Positions 9,939-23,728 of a stretch of 64,000 bases of DNA are shown in pieces; position 1 is the stretch's first letter, and every line of letters starts with the position of its first letter. The notes below the pieces were generated by a model. It was not told the origin of the DNA and made no database searches. It was given only the letters and a program-made list of their open reading frames with translations. Made by a program: the position numbers and the translations under genes. The stretch covers positions 1-64,000 of the forward strand of contig PXRI01000012.1 of the NCBI GenBank assembly GCA_003021005.1, given 5' to 3'. Origin of the DNA: Halobacteriales archaeon QS_1_69_70. Its GTDB lineage: Archaea > Halobacteriota > Halobacteria > Halobacteriales > Haloarculaceae.

Positions 9939-10587
9939 TCAACTCTGGCCCGGTCGGTTCGTCGGGTCGTCGACGACCGGGATGAGCGGCGTCGCGGTCG
10001 CCTTCCACGTCAGGACGACCGCACGGCCCGGCGAGAGATCCAGGCGGTCCGCGCTGTCGGCGGTGACGAGCGGCCGGAACGTTGTGCCATCGACGTAGAC
10101 CCGAACTGTCGCCACGGTTTCCCCCCGGTCGACGGAACTGACGGTGCCGGTCCGGCGGTTGCGGGCGCTCGTCGCGTCCGGCGCCGGGTCCGCATCCGGC
10201 GCCACGAGGGTCACCGCGTCGGGTCGCCAGTTCCCCGTCGACGGCCGTTACGGTCCCGCGGAGGACGGTCTCCGGCACGGTGGCGGTCGCAGAGAGGGCG
10301 GCCTGGAGCCGGCTGAACCTGGCCAGCACCGCCGTCGCCTCCTCGGTCAACCGGCTGCCGCCGCCGTCGCTGCCGCCCCGCTGCCGCTCCACGCCCGCGC
10401 CGAAGGCAGCCTCCAGGGTCTCCAGGCGTGTCAGGGCCCGGGCCCGGGAGCGACCGAGGACCTCGGCGGCCCGGGCGACGGATCCGGTCCGTCCGATCGC
10501 CCGGAACAACGCGGCGTCGCCGGCGTCGAACTCCACGTCGCCGCTGACGAGCGCCGCGCGGCCCTGGCCCGCGGTCTCCCCGGTCAC
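9939..10587 (-). pseudogene. ModE-like regulator (winged HTH + TOBE), frameshifted
   Basis: N-terminal LysR/ModE-type winged helix (DAALFRAIGRTGSVARAAEV and SRARALTRLETLEAAFGAG) and a molybdate-binding-like TOBE region. The HTH part starts with GTG at 10587 and is in frame to VTAVDGELAT near 10225. The remaining TOBE portion (VTLVAPDADPAP, then GTVSSVDRGETVATVRVYVDG) lies in another frame and ends at 9939. Only a few codons seem to be missing at the junction. The neighbouring tungstate/molybdate transporter on the same strand suggests it senses oxyanion and controls that operon, as ModE-like proteins do. The frame break would remove the second ligand-binding half. Confidence 0.75.
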
Positions 10588-10645
10588 GTCGATCGGCCTC
10601 CCGCGGCGTGGTCTGCGTGGGGTGTCGCCGTGACCGCATGAGCCA

Positions 10646-10690
10646 TCAGTACACCAGCTCCCGGTGTATCATCAGTACACCAGCTCCCCA
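10646..10690. repeat. Short tandem duplication of the tupC 3' end
   Basis: The last codons and stop of the ABC ATPase gene (tcagtacaccagctccc on the plus strand) occur at 10646-10662 and again at 10672-10688, 26 bases apart. The copy at 10646 is outside the gene. It resembles a recent slippage duplication. Confidence 0.75.
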
Positions 10691-11475
10691 CGGATGAAGC
10701 GGCGGGCGGCGGGGTCCTCGGGGTCGCCGAAGACCCGCTGGGTTGCGCCGACCTCGATCAGTCGGCCGCCGAGCACGACCGCGACGCGGTCGGCCACCCG
10801 TTCGGCCTGGTCCATGTCGTGGGTGGCGACGACGACGCCTATCTCCCGCGCCGCGGCGGTGTCGATGGCCTCCTCCAGCACCGCGGTGTTCCGGGGGTCC
10901 AGATCCGAGGTCGGCTCGTCCAACAGGAGGAAGTCGGGGTCGTACGCCAGCGCCCGGGCGAAGGCCACCCGCTGGGCCTCCCCGCCGGAGAGGTCGGTCG
11001 CGTTCCGGTCTGCGGCCTCCGCCAGCCCGACCACGGACAGGTCGTCGGCGACGGAGATCGGCGCCGGCGCGCCGGTCTTCCGTCGGATCCAGGCTCGGAG
11101 TCGGGTCGGCCAGTCGCGGCGGACGCGGAGGCCGTAGCTGACGTTCCGCCGGACGCTGGCGCCAAAGAGGTTCGCCTCCTGGAACACCATCCCGACCCGG
11201 CGGCGGGCGGCGAGGCGGCCCCGTTCGTCGCGGGTCCAGACGTCCGTGCCGTCGACGCGGAGCTTTCCCTCGTCCGGCCGGTCGAACATCGCGAGCAGTC
11301 GCAACAGCGTGGTCTTGCCCGTGCCGGACGGCCCGATGACCGCCAGGGTCTCGCCCGGCCGGACCGAGAGGGTGACGTCGTCGAGGACCGGGCCGGCACC
11401 GAACCCGTGGGTGGCGGCCGCCAGCGTCAGGCCGCCTGCCTCGTCGGACCGCCGGTCACGAACGGCCCGCTGCAT
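10672..11475 (-). CDS. tupC: ABC transporter ATPase, tungstate/molybdate type (TupC-like)
   Basis: ATP-hydrolysing subunit of an oxyanion importer. The 267-residue protein has Walker [11 protein letters not shown]-loop [11 protein letters not shown], signature [15 protein letters not shown], Walker [14 protein letters not shown] and the switch histidine in VVATHDMDQ. Its ATG at 11473-11475 overlaps the permease stop, so the two are translationally coupled. Substrate specificity is inferred from the binding protein of the same operon, which looks like TupA. Confidence 0.85.
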   Translation of the reverse strand: MQRAVRDRRSDEAGGLTLAAATHGFGAGPVLDDVTLSVRPGETLAVIGPSGTGKTTLLRLLAMFDRPDEGKLRVDGTDVWTRDERGRLAARRRVGMVFQEANLFGASVRRNVSYGLRVRRDWPTRLRAWIRRKTGAPAPISVADDLSVVGLAEAADRNATDLSGGEAQRVAFARALAYDPDFLLLDEPTSDLDPRNTAVLEEAIDTAAAREIGVVVATHDMDQAERVADRVAVVLGGRLIEVGATQRVFGDPEDPAARRFIRGELVY

Positions 11476-12203
11476 CAGACCCGCCTCCCGCCCAGCCGCA
11501 GCAGGACGCCGTTGATGAGCAAAACGAGCGCGAGCAGGACGGCGCCCAGCGTCAGCGCGAGGCCGAAGCGGCCCTGCCGGGCCTCCAGTTGGATCGCGGT
11601 CGTCAGCGTTCGGGTGACCGAGGTGCCGTCGGCACGGGCGATGTTCCCGCCGACGATGAGCACGGAGCCCACCTCGCTCATCGCCCGGCCCAGCCCCGCG
11701 AGCACGCCCGTGAGGATGCCGTACCGGGCCTCCTTGACGGTCACGAGCAGCCGGTCGAGGCGGGCGCCGCCCAGGGCGTAGGCGGCGTCGAGGACGCCCT
11801 CCTCGACGCTCGTGACGGCCGCGAGGCTGACCCCCGTGATCACCGGGGTCGCGAGGACGGTCTGGGAGAGGATCATCGCCGTCGGCGTGAACACGAGGTC
11901 GAAGGTCCCGAGGGGGCCGTCGCTGGAGACGGCGAACAGCACGACGAGCCCCACGACGACGCTTGGCAGTCCCATCCCCGTGTTGACGAGCGCCACGACG
12001 GCGCCCTTGCCGCGGAAGTCGGCGCGGCCGACGGCAAGGGCCAGTGGGACGCTGACGAGCGTGCTCAGGGCGACGGCGGTGAGGCTGACGACGAGCGAGA
12101 CCCGGACGATGCTCACGACGTAGCGGCGCTCGAACGGGAACTCGACGAGCATCGGCGCGGCGTCGGCGACCGGTCCCGCCGCGAGCGGCTCGAGGACGGA
12201 CAC
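11475..12203 (-). CDS. tupB: ABC transporter permease, tungstate/molybdate type (TupB-like)
   Basis: Inner-membrane channel subunit of about 242 residues with five to six hydrophobic helices. The cytoplasmic coupling loop [23 protein letters not shown] fits the EAA motif of binding-protein-dependent permeases. GTG at 12203 or TTG at 12206 could be the start; both lie a few bases after the tupA stop. Operon order A-B-C on the minus strand is the standard tup arrangement. Confidence 0.85.
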   Translation of the reverse strand: MSVLEPLAAGPVADAAPMLVEFPFERRYVVSIVRVSLVVSLTAVALSTLVSVPLALAVGRADFRGKGAVVALVNTGMGLPSVVVGLVVLFAVSSDGPLGTFDLVFTPTAMILSQTVLATPVITGVSLAAVTSVEEGVLDAAYALGGARLDRLLVTVKEARYGILTGVLAGLGRAMSEVGSVLIVGGNIARADGTSVTRTLTTAIQLEARQGRFGLALTLGAVLLALVLLINGVLLRLGGRRV

Positions 12204-12208
12204 CAAAG

Positions 12209-13114
12209 CTACGCCTCCGCCTCCCAGCCATCGGGGACGTACTGCTGGAAGGTCGGGTCCTCGGAGACGGCCTCCGGGAAGAACAGCTGTTTGCCGTCCA
12301 CGGTGTACTCCTTGATGATCCGCTGGCCGTCGGGGGCGGTCACGTAGCCGATGTAGGCCATAGCGAGGCCGTAGTCGACGCCGTCGTGGCGGCCCGGGTT
12401 GACGGCGATGACGCCGTAAGGGTTCGCCAGCCGCCCGGGCCCGCCCTCGATCGGGCCCTGGACGCGGATGCCGATGTCGAGGCTCGAGCGACGCGAGCGG
12501 TAGGTTCCGCGGTCGGCCAGCGTGTACGCTGATATCTCGTTCGCCTGGGTGAGCACCTCGCCCATGCCGCTGCCGGCCGCCCGGTACCAGGAGCCGGCGG
12601 GCTCGACGCCGGCGGCCTCCCAGACGGCGAGTTCCGTCGCGTGGGTCCCGGAGTCGTCGCCGCGGGAGACGAACGTCGCCCCGGCCTCGGCGATGGCCGC
12701 GAACGCCTCGGTCGCAGACGACATCCCCTGGATGCCGGCGGGGTCGGCCGGCGGCCCGAGGATCACGAAGTCGTTGAACATGAGATCACGCCGGTTGAGA
12801 CCGTGCCCCGCCCGAAGAAACGCGTCCTCCTTCGAGCGGGCGTGGACCATGACGATGTCGGCGTCGCCGTTGCGGGCAGTCTCGAGGGCCGCGCCGGTGC
12901 CCTGTGCGACGGCGTGGACGGACGCGCCGAACGCTGCCTCGAAGCCGGCGTTGAGTTTGTCGACGAGCCCGGTGTCGTACGTGCTGGTCGTCGTGGTGAG
13001 CGTGAGCGTCTCGTCGGCGACCGCGGGGCCCTCGCCAGCGGCGTCGCCCAGGCACCCGGCCGCGAGAGAGACGGTCCCGGCCACGGCCGTCGCGAGGTAC
13101 GTCCGTCGATGCAT
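12209..13114 (-). CDS. tupA: Tungstate/molybdate-binding lipoprotein (TupA-like)
   Basis: Extracellular oxyanion-binding protein, 301 residues. The N terminus has a signal with a lipobox-like end ([10 protein letters not shown]21), so it is probably membrane-anchored by a lipid. The mature start [16 protein letters not shown] is the TupA signature; further motifs are [23 protein letters not shown] and [10 protein letters not shown]. TupA proteins bind tungstate tightly and molybdate less so; selectivity cannot be read here. First gene of the operon, with the promoter expected between 13115 and 13200. Confidence 0.88.
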   Translation of the reverse strand: MHRRTYLATAVAGTVSLAAGCLGDAAGEGPAVADETLTLTTTTSTYDTGLVDKLNAGFEAAFGASVHAVAQGTGAALETARNGDADIVMVHARSKEDAFLRAGHGLNRRDLMFNDFVILGPPADPAGIQGMSSATEAFAAIAEAGATFVSRGDDSGTHATELAVWEAAGVEPAGSWYRAAGSGMGEVLTQANEISAYTLADRGTYRSRRSSLDIGIRVQGPIEGGPGRLANPYGVIAVNPGRHDGVDYGLAMAYIGYVTAPDGQRIIKEYTVDGKQLFFPEAVSEDPTFQQYVPDGWEAEA

Positions 13115-13528
13115 CGTGAACGATACATCGGTCTGGGCCGGTCCACTTAGTGGTTGCCCCGGACAATTCCGTCGCGACGGATGGCCGCCCCGACAGTGTA
13201 CATCACCCCGCCATCGGAAGAGTACCGCGCGCCGATGACAGTAGCCACAACCCAACCCACGGATGAGTATGCCGGGAACCTCAGAATTCTGCGTTCTCTC
13301 GACGAAGGGATGATGGGCGATACAAGATAACCGCGACGGGGGGGCGGCGAACTCGCCCGCTGCTATCCGTTCCGGTCGTAGCGGGTGGACCGCCCGGCCG
13401 TCGCGGACCTCGCGTCGGCGCCGGACCCGGAACTCGTCGTGCCGCTGCACAACGGCAGCTTCGCAGCCATTGAGGCCGCCGCCGCGGTGTTCGTCGATGT
13501 CTCTGGATCGTGTGGCGACACATCGCGA
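13115..13528. other. Intergenic region upstream of tup operon with a possible gene remnant
   Basis: Holds the presumed tup promoter; the palindrome-like ccacttagtgg at about 13143 is the only candidate operator I see. From 13385 to 13573 on the plus strand a short open frame begins [20 protein letters not shown] and runs into a low-quality tail. It reads like the start of a haloarchaeal protein whose remainder is missing, but I do not recognise the family. No other feature seen. Confidence 0.3.
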
Positions 13529-13795
13529 TTAGACGAGGAGGAGGACCGCCACCGTCACGACGACGAGCAGTGAGACGAACAGGAGGACCCGGAAGACGAG
13601 CGCGACCCGGCCCTCGTCCCGGACCAGGCTCCGGTCGGCGTCGCCGGGCGCCATCAACCGGCGGCGGAGGCCCGGGAGTGAGAACCGGTCCGCATGACCG
13701 TCGCCATCGTCGGGCTCGACGGCTGCCGACCCACAGCGACACGTTTCCGGGGGCCGGTCGTACGTCCGGTCGCAGTCCGCACACCGCCAGGTCAC
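13529..13795 (-). CDS. Small zinc-ribbon protein with C-terminal membrane anchor
   Basis: About 88 residues. The N terminus carries WRCADCDRTY and CRCGSAAV, two Cys pairs that look like a rubredoxin-type zinc ribbon, and the last 25 residues (ALVFRVLLFVSLLVVVTVAVLLLV) form a membrane helix. This architecture recurs in haloarchaea without known function. No ATG precedes the first Cys pair in a sensible place; GTG at 13795, directly before the conserved TWRC, is chosen. It lies upstream of the top6 genes on the opposite side from their start. Confidence 0.55.
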   Translation of the reverse strand: MTWRCADCDRTYDRPPETCRCGSAAVEPDDGDGHADRFSLPGLRRRLMAPGDADRSLVRDEGRVALVFRVLLFVSLLVVVTVAVLLLV

Positions 13796-13907
13796 GACTC
13801 CGCTTTGGCGGGGCCGGCCAAAAGCCCACGGACAGCAAGCCCCGATGCGGCACGGGGCCACCGTGACCCTCTCGGGAGCGGAGCCAGCCGGGTGGCGCGC
13901 CCAGCGG

Positions 13908-15020
13908 CTAAATGACGCCCATCTCCTCGAGCCGCTCCGGCAGGTAGGTCTCGGTCACGAAGTCCAGCCCGCGGGAGGCCAGCGCCTGCTGTTCGGCCTT
14001 CTTGTCGATGTCGAGCTGCAGTTCGATCTGGTCGGTCCAGAAGTCGTCTTGGAACCGCGGGTCCTCGAGTTCGCTCTCCAGGGCGTTGACGTCCGACTCG
14101 GCCAGCGGGTCCGTCGGGAGTTCGTACTCCACGATGTCCTCGGGTCGGATGCCGACGAACTCCGCCTCCGGCGTCGCGAGGTGCTCCGAGAGGTGGGCGG
14201 ACTTGATGGAGCCGTAGGCGACGGAGCCGTAGATGCGGTACGACCACGGGTCGCCGTCGGTGAACACCACGACGGGGAGGTCGAGTTCGTCCCGTAGCCG
14301 CTTGGTGAGCCGGCGGGTCGCCCGCGCCGGCTGGCCCTTGAGGTGGACGACGACGACGTTGTACGCCTCGTCGAACCCGTTCTCGACGAGGCGGTCGCGC
14401 ATGCCGCCGGTCTCCACGCAGAGGACGAAGTCGGCGTCGTGTTCCAGGAACTCGATTGTGTCGGGGTTGTTCGGGATCTGGTAGCCGCCCTCCCCGACGT
14501 CCTCCTGGCAGTGGATCTCACGTTCGCCGCGGCGGGTCTGCTCTCTGAGGAACAGCGGCCCCATCACGGTCGCGCCGGACTCCTCGGGCCGCATGTGGAA
14601 GTCCTCGCGGGTGACCTCCGAGACGATCTCGAGGTCCTCGATGAGCTGGTTGGACTGGTCCTGGGTGTCGAACTGGGCGTGTTCGACGTCCCAGGATTCC
14701 GACAGGTAGTACAGCTCCCGCAGCGTCGAGGAGCGGTCTTCCTCGAGCTGTTCGGCGAGGAACTCGATGGTGTAGACCGCCTTGAGGAGCTTCTTGGCGC
14801 CGCGGACGCTGTTGGCCGACCGGGTGGAGTGTCGCTCGCCGTACACCCAGACCTGCTCCTCCTCGTCGAAGACGATATTGCTCTTGGTCCGCGTCGGGAT
14901 CTTCATCGACGGCACCGTGCCGTCGGCGAACTGATCGTAGAACTGTGCCGCGAGGTCGACGAGCTGCTCGCGGGCCTCCTCGTCGGCCAGGTAGGTGTCG
15001 GTGTCCGTGTCGGTGCTCAT
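13908..15020 (-). CDS. top6A: DNA topoisomerase VI subunit A
   Basis: DNA-cleaving subunit of the type IIB topoisomerase, homologous to Spo11. The 370-residue product has the 5Y-CAP domain with the active-site tyrosine in [12 protein letters not shown] (Y105, the second Tyr of the pair) and a Toprim domain with LCVETGGM and [16 protein letters not shown], the latter supplying the metal-binding Asp residues. It begins one base after the top6B stop and is expected to form an A2B2 enzyme with it. No gap or insertion is seen in this subunit. Confidence 0.96.
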   Translation of the reverse strand: MSTDTDTDTYLADEEAREQLVDLAAQFYDQFADGTVPSMKIPTRTKSNIVFDEEEQVWVYGERHSTRSANSVRGAKKLLKAVYTIEFLAEQLEEDRSSTLRELYYLSESWDVEHAQFDTQDQSNQLIEDLEIVSEVTREDFHMRPEESGATVMGPLFLREQTRRGEREIHCQEDVGEGGYQIPNNPDTIEFLEHDADFVLCVETGGMRDRLVENGFDEAYNVVVVHLKGQPARATRRLTKRLRDELDLPVVVFTDGDPWSYRIYGSVAYGSIKSAHLSEHLATPEAEFVGIRPEDIVEYELPTDPLAESDVNALESELEDPRFQDDFWTDQIELQLDIDKKAEQQALASRGLDFVTETYLPERLEEMGVI

Positions 15021-15021
15021 G

Positions 15022-18000
15022 TCAGGCGTTGATCGTCAGCTTCTCGGGTTCGATGCCCTCGACGGAGACGTCGAAGTCGGGGTCGCCCTCGACGCTGTAG
15101 GAAAGCGTCGCGGACTCGCCCGGCTGGACCTCCGCGTCCCACTTGAGGAACCACTCGCCGTCCATCTCGACGACGGTGGCGTCGTCGACACCGCCAGGGT
15201 CGGCGGTCACCATTTCCGTCACCTCCCCCGCCACCGTCGTGTCGTCGAAGTTGTGGACGGTGAGCTCGACCGTGGAGCCGTTGACGGTCCGCTCGAGCAG
15301 GACGTTGTTCATGATGCGGGCCAACGAGTCCTCCACGTCCAGCGGCTCGTGGCCGGTCACCTCGGTCAGCTTGTCCGCCATCACCGGGAGTATCTCGGCG
15401 ATGACGTTCTGCTTGCGACGGCGCTTCTCGAGGGAGCGTCGCTTGTTCAGGTAGGACTTCAGCTCCCGGGCGGCCTCCCGCAGCGCGAGTTCGATCTCGT
15501 CTTCGATCCCCGGGATGTTCGCGACCGCGTCCTTCGACTCGCTGGTGAACGGGACGTTGGTCGAGGCGACGTGGACCAAAAGGACGGCGGGCCCGTTCGG
15601 CATCCCCGTGCCGCCGGGCTGGTCCAGCCCGTAGTTCCGCCAGTTTATCTCCCTGAGGACGTCGACCGTGGCGCAGGCGCCGCGCTGGTAGACCAGCGGC
15701 ACGCGGTTGGCGAACCGGAGCACCTCCACCTCGCCGTCGTCCTCGAGGTCGCCGCCGTAGGCGACGCCGGCCTCGACGACGAACGGGTCGCCGCCGTGGA
15801 CCTCGGCGTCCCGGGTCGCCGCCGCGTAGAAGTCGGCGTCGTACTCCTTGCGGAGCCCGGCCTCGACCAGATCCTCGTCGATCGGCGCCAGGCAGTCGGT
15901 CGGCGGCGACAGGATGTCGGTCTCCCGCATCGCCTCTAAGAGTTCGGCGGCCGCGTCCCGCTGGTCCGCGACGGTGCTCACCTTCGGAACGTCGTCGGGC
16001 ACCGTGCGGGCTCGCTCCCAAAACGCCGCCGTGACGTTCTCGCGGGCGGTGTCGCCGAACGTCGCGTCGTCGTACTCCTCGGTGGCGTCGGCCGCACGAT
16101 CGACGAACCCGCGGAGTTCCTCGCGGGTCAGCCGGTTGCGCCGGTCGTCCTGGCCCGCGAACGTCTCGGCCAGCCGCCTCGACAGTCCGTCGACGACGTC
16201 GTCGTCCTTCCGCGTCGTCGTCGCCCCGTCGACGACTGCATAGCAGTCCGAGGTGCGGTCCGCGGCGACCTCACTCCAGGCGGCCTCGACGGCCTTCTCC
16301 CGGACGGTCGAGCCGAACGTCTGGTCGTACTCCGCCTCGACCCCGTCGGCGGCCGCCGCGACGACATCGGCGACCGTCGAGTGGGCGACCCGGTCGTACT
16401 CCCGCACCTCCTGGGTCACGCGCCTGGCGAACGCCGCCGTCGCCTCGGCGCGCTTGTTGGCGACGGCGCCGCGGACGGCCGGCTCGACCTCGGCGTCCTC
16501 GTGGCGCGCGGGCGGCCGCCAGGCCATCTCCCGACCGAAGTGGCGGTCCCGGAGGTTATCACACACCCCCTCGGCGGTCTTGGCGCCGACGCGGGTGAAC
16601 TCCCCCTGGAGGAACCCGGAGATTGAATAGGAGTCGGTCGCCTCCAACATCTTCAGGAGCGTCCCGAGTTCCACGCCGTGGGGGTGGGGACGGATCTGCT
16701 CGGTCTCCGGCGGGAGGTCCTCGGTCGCCCGCTCGAACTTCTCGGAGTCGGCCGGCTCGTGAAACTCGATGCGGGCGTGGGGGTTGACGACCGCCGTGTA
16801 CTGGATGTAGTCGTGGAGCTGGCGCCGCGCCCGCATGTTCGCCTCCATCTCGAGTTCGATGCGGGTGCCGTGGGGCCGCTCCCAGCTCGCTGACTCGTCG
16901 ACGTCGATCTCGGGCTCGTTCGAGTCCGTGTCGATCGTCAACTCGAAGTAGCGGGCGCCGTCGCCGTTCTCGGTCTTCGAGGTGATGCGGGCGGGCTTGC
17001 CGGAGGTCAGCTGGGCGTACAGCACCGCGGCGGAGATTCCGATCCCCTGCTGGCCGCGGCTGTTTTTGACGGATAGCGCCCCATCGTTCGCAACGACGAA
17101 GTTCTCGTCGTAGCCGGTCGCACCGGGAACCGAGATGTCGTATACGTACTCCGGGGGTTCGGTTCGTTCTACGTTCTGGACTGGTAGCAGACACATGTCG
17201 GACCCGGTGAAGCCACGGAGGTTTCGGATGGTCGACCAGAGGTTCTCGAGCGGTTCTGTCGGCCGATGGTCGTCGTCGAGGAGTCCCTTCTCCTTCAGGT
17301 TGTGAACGTATCGGGGCTCCGTGACGTACTCGCCGTTGACCGCGTCCTCGATGAGTCGCTGGTAGACTTCGGCGTGCTCGAGGCGGGACCCGACCCCGGC
17401 ACCCATCAACAGTCCAGGAACCGAGTCGGGGACCGTTTCGCTCGGAGCTTCCCCGACCCGGACCTCGTCGAGAAGGGACGTCGGAATCCGTTTGTAGGCC
17501 TGCTCGCCAGCCGGTCCATCCCGGGAGAAGGCGTTTCCGAGGTCCACGTCCTCGCCGTAGACTTTCGTCCGGTACCGGGTTGCGGGGTCGTCGGCGTATC
17601 CACTACTGTTCTCGGTGGTTTCGATGCTCGCCACCACGCCCCGCATGTTCCAGAGTACCGACAGTTGCCGTGCGAGCGTCTCGCTCGTGGTGGTGTGTGA
17701 GAGTTCGTTGCCCGGGTAGGCGTCCGACCCGTCACCTCGGTAGAGGGCGGCTATGAACCGTTCCTGTAACTCCGGGTCGATGTCGAAGACGAACCCGGGG
17801 ATTCGCTTGTTGTCGGCCGCGTCGCCGCAGACGGACTTCAAGAACATCGACAGCGGCGACCCGAACGCTTTCACGCGGGTAGCGTTGCGTTCCCGCTGAA
17901 CCGTCGTCGTAGACCCGACCACGCCAGCGACCGCTTTCTCGGTCGCTTCGATGAGTTCCGTCTCGTGGGAGCCGAAGGTGAATCCGGCCTGCCGGGGTCC

Positions 18001-19083
18001 GGCATGCCCCTCCGAGATGTAGTGTGCAATCATCTCGACGAGCGCCTCATCGACTGCTAGCGACACCGGCATCGTCGTCGTCTCGCCGCCGACCTGGTAC
18101 GTCCTGAACGCGCAGTCGGCGGCCTTCTCCTCCCAGCCGAGTTCGACTACGGTTTCGGCCGGAAGATAGCCCTTCTCGAGGTAGTTTTGCTCCAGGCTGT
18201 CCCGAAGGATATCGGTTGCCTCGTACCGGTAGTAGTATCGCTTTCGGTCGCTTTCCTCGGTGGGTTTCTTGCGGATCACCTCGCCGGTCCGGAGTTCGGC
18301 GAGCGTCTCCTCGTCGAACCCGTACACGTAGATCCGGCGGTCTTCCAGCCGTTCTCGCGTCAGGTACTCGAGGACGTTTATGTTATCGACGGTTCCGCCG
18401 GTCTGCGGGAGCCGCCGGGGAGCGAGGAGGGAGTCACCGGGTTCGAGAGCCCCGGCTTCCATCTCTCGGGTGTTGCCGTCCTTCGTCAGCCCGAAGACGC
18501 TGTGGTTGCCCGTCACTTCGACGGTCCGTCCCCGCTGGGTCGTGACTTCGTAGGTCGGTTCGTCGGTCTCGTGTTCACGATCGAAGGAGGGAACTTCGAT
18601 GTCGTCCGGAACCGGACCCGTCGCTTCGCCCTCCGCGGGAAGGTACGCATCACACAGCCTCCCGATGCTGACGAACTCGAGGTTTCCGTTCCGTCTGACG
18701 AGCAACCGTTGGTCCGGCGTCAACGACTGCTCTCTGGCGTGGAAACGCGACCCGTACAGCAGTTTCCCGAACACCTTCGGCACCTCGTCTTTCGTGATCC
18801 CGGGCCCGTTGTCCTCGACCACCAACCTGTAGTAATCGCCGCGGTCTTCGATCTCGACGTAGATGTCCGGGAGGAAGCCGGCCTCCTCTGTGGCGTCCAA
18901 TGCGTTGTCCACCCCCTCCTTGACGGCGGTCACCAGCGCCTTCGCGTCGCTGTCGAAGCCGAGCATCTGCTTGTTCTTCTCGAAGAACTCGGCGATCGAG
19001 ATGGAGCGTTGGCCCTCGGCGAGTTCCTCCGCGGTGGCCCCGGCTTCACTCCCCCCGCCGAGTTGCGACTGAAGCGAGGTCAT
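15022..19083 (-). CDS. top6B: DNA topoisomerase VI subunit B with intein
   Basis: ATPase subunit of topoisomerase VI. The coding frame is 1353 residues; removing a 555-residue intein leaves about 798, normal for haloarchaea. The GHKL ATP site is complete: [14 protein letters not shown] (N1) and [13 protein letters not shown] (N2) before the insertion, and [17 protein letters not shown] (N3) directly after it. The C-terminal half contains an H2TH-transducer and an Ig-like tail ([19 protein letters not shown] onward). The intein splits the ATP lid, so the enzyme is inactive until splicing. It is transcribed divergently from gyrB and is followed by top6A. Confidence 0.96.
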   Translation of the reverse strand: MTSLQSQLGGGSEAGATAEELAEGQRSISIAEFFEKNKQMLGFDSDAKALVTAVKEGVDNALDATEEAGFLPDIYVEIEDRGDYYRLVVEDNGPGITKDEVPKVFGKLLYGSRFHAREQSLTPDQRLLVRRNGNLEFVSIGRLCDAYLPAEGEATGPVPDDIEVPSFDREHETDEPTYEVTTQRGRTVEVTGNHSVFGLTKDGNTREMEAGALEPGDSLLAPRRLPQTGGTVDNINVLEYLTRERLEDRRIYVYGFDEETLAELRTGEVIRKKPTEESDRKRYYYRYEATDILRDSLEQNYLEKGYLPAETVVELGWEEKAADCAFRTYQVGGETTTMPVSLAVDEALVEMIAHYISEGHAGPRQAGFTFGSHETELIEATEKAVAGVVGSTTTVQRERNATRVKAFGSPLSMFLKSVCGDAADNKRIPGFVFDIDPELQERFIAALYRGDGSDAYPGNELSHTTTSETLARQLSVLWNMRGVVASIETTENSSGYADDPATRYRTKVYGEDVDLGNAFSRDGPAGEQAYKRIPTSLLDEVRVGEAPSETVPDSVPGLLMGAGVGSRLEHAEVYQRLIEDAVNGEYVTEPRYVHNLKEKGLLDDDHRPTEPLENLWSTIRNLRGFTGSDMCLLPVQNVERTEPPEYVYDISVPGATGYDENFVVANDGALSVKNSRGQQGIGISAAVLYAQLTSGKPARITSKTENGDGARYFELTIDTDSNEPEIDVDESASWERPHGTRIELEMEANMRARRQLHDYIQYTAVVNPHARIEFHEPADSEKFERATEDLPPETEQIRPHPHGVELGTLLKMLEATDSYSISGFLQGEFTRVGAKTAEGVCDNLRDRHFGREMAWRPPARHEDAEVEPAVRGAVANKRAEATAAFARRVTQEVREYDRVAHSTVADVVAAAADGVEAEYDQTFGSTVREKAVEAAWSEVAADRTSDCYAVVDGATTTRKDDDVVDGLSRRLAETFAGQDDRRNRLTREELRGFVDRAADATEEYDDATFGDTARENVTAAFWERARTVPDDVPKVSTVADQRDAAAELLEAMRETDILSPPTDCLAPIDEDLVEAGLRKEYDADFYAAATRDAEVHGGDPFVVEAGVAYGGDLEDDGEVEVLRFANRVPLVYQRGACATVDVLREINWRNYGLDQPGGTGMPNGPAVLLVHVASTNVPFTSESKDAVANIPGIEDEIELALREAARELKSYLNKRRSLEKRRRKQNVIAEILPVMADKLTEVTGHEPLDVEDSLARIMNNVLLERTVNGSTVELTVHNFDDTTVAGEVTEMVTADPGGVDDATVVEMDGEWFLKWDAEVQPGESATLSYSVEGDPDFDVSVEGIEPEKLTINA
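17062..18726 (-). mobile_element. Intein in Top6B (LAGLIDADG endonuclease type)
   Basis: A 555-residue in-frame insertion between HAREQ and SRGQQGIG of the host protein. It starts with Ser1 ([20 protein letters not shown], block A), has block [17 protein letters not shown], and ends VYDISVPG, then [14 protein letters not shown] (blocks F/G) followed by host Ser+1. The terminal Asn is preceded by Lys instead of the usual His. Two LAGLIDADG-like helices, [10 protein letters not shown] and [11 protein letters not shown], mark a homing endonuclease. Codon use and GC are slightly less extreme than in the exteins, in keeping with lateral movement. Confidence 0.93.
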
Positions 19084-22921
<3,838 letters not shown>

Positions 22922-23728
22922 GTCGTTCGAAGCTGAACCAGGATTCCGAGAGATGACACGTAGTGTACGACGCGACGCCCGTATTTTCTACGAGGGCAAG
23001 CGGGGCGGCCACTCGGTCACGACCACCTCCGAAGCCCTCGACCGGCTCGACCGGCCGGGAGGCGCGCTGCGCTCCTCGCTGGCGCTGCGGTGCTTGCGGC
23101 CTCCGGGCCGGGTCGACCTGCTCACGGCTCCCTCCGGTCGCCGTTCGCATTCGAGACGGCTCGCTTCGCTCGCCGTCTCGCCGGTCTCGCCCTTCGAATC
23201 CACCTGGGACAGCACCGCGACCGCACCACAGACCTCCCCAGCCGACTCGTTCGGCGGTCGCGATTCTCCCGCCTCACTCGTCCCTCGCACGGTGCCCGCT
23301 GGCGGGCGACTCGGCGGTCCTCGTCACCCGCCAGCGAGCGCGCGCCACGTTTCGACCGGGTACACTTTAGAACCCGTCCAACCGATAGCCTGGCGGACTG
23401 AAAGTGCGAGGCGCGCGTGGCGGCGTAGCCGCCACGTTAGAGGCGGTCGGCGCAGCCGACCGCCCGCTCGCGCCGAAGGAGCGTCGCTATGCCGGCCCTA
23501 TCCGAGCCGCGAGGCCGAGGGAGCACCGCGACCGAGGCCTCGGACGCCGGGAACGGCGAGCGAACCGAGCCGTGACCGGGAAGCGAGGATATCCGGCATA
23601 GCGACCGCGAGCGCGCCGAGGGCGTTCGAGGCGGTGGCATCTCCGGCTTGGTTGCCACGCTCGGCGGAACGAGTCACCGGATCGAATATCGAGGAGACGG
23701 AAGACGCAGTCAGCACGGACGTACACAC
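22922..23728. repeat. Hairpin-rich spacer between gyrB and gyrA
   Basis: An 807-base region with no supported gene, where haloarchaeal gyrB and gyrA are usually almost adjacent. It is filled with inverted repeats: gagacggc with gccgtctc near 23149-23175; cgctggcggg with cccgccagcg near 23300-23335; gtggcggc with gccgccac and ggcggtcggc with gccgaccgcc near 23418-23465; and a larger nested palindrome with arms gtcgctatgccgg and ccggcatagcgac spanning roughly 23445-23620. The style matches the mosaics at 32.8-33.3 kb and 43.25-43.72 kb. Confidence 0.7.

Noticed and set aside
23648-23728. Longer GyrA start at a TTG
   Set aside because: The added 27 residues are encoded by the palindromic spacer and do not resemble GyrA; the ATG at 23729 matches the family start.
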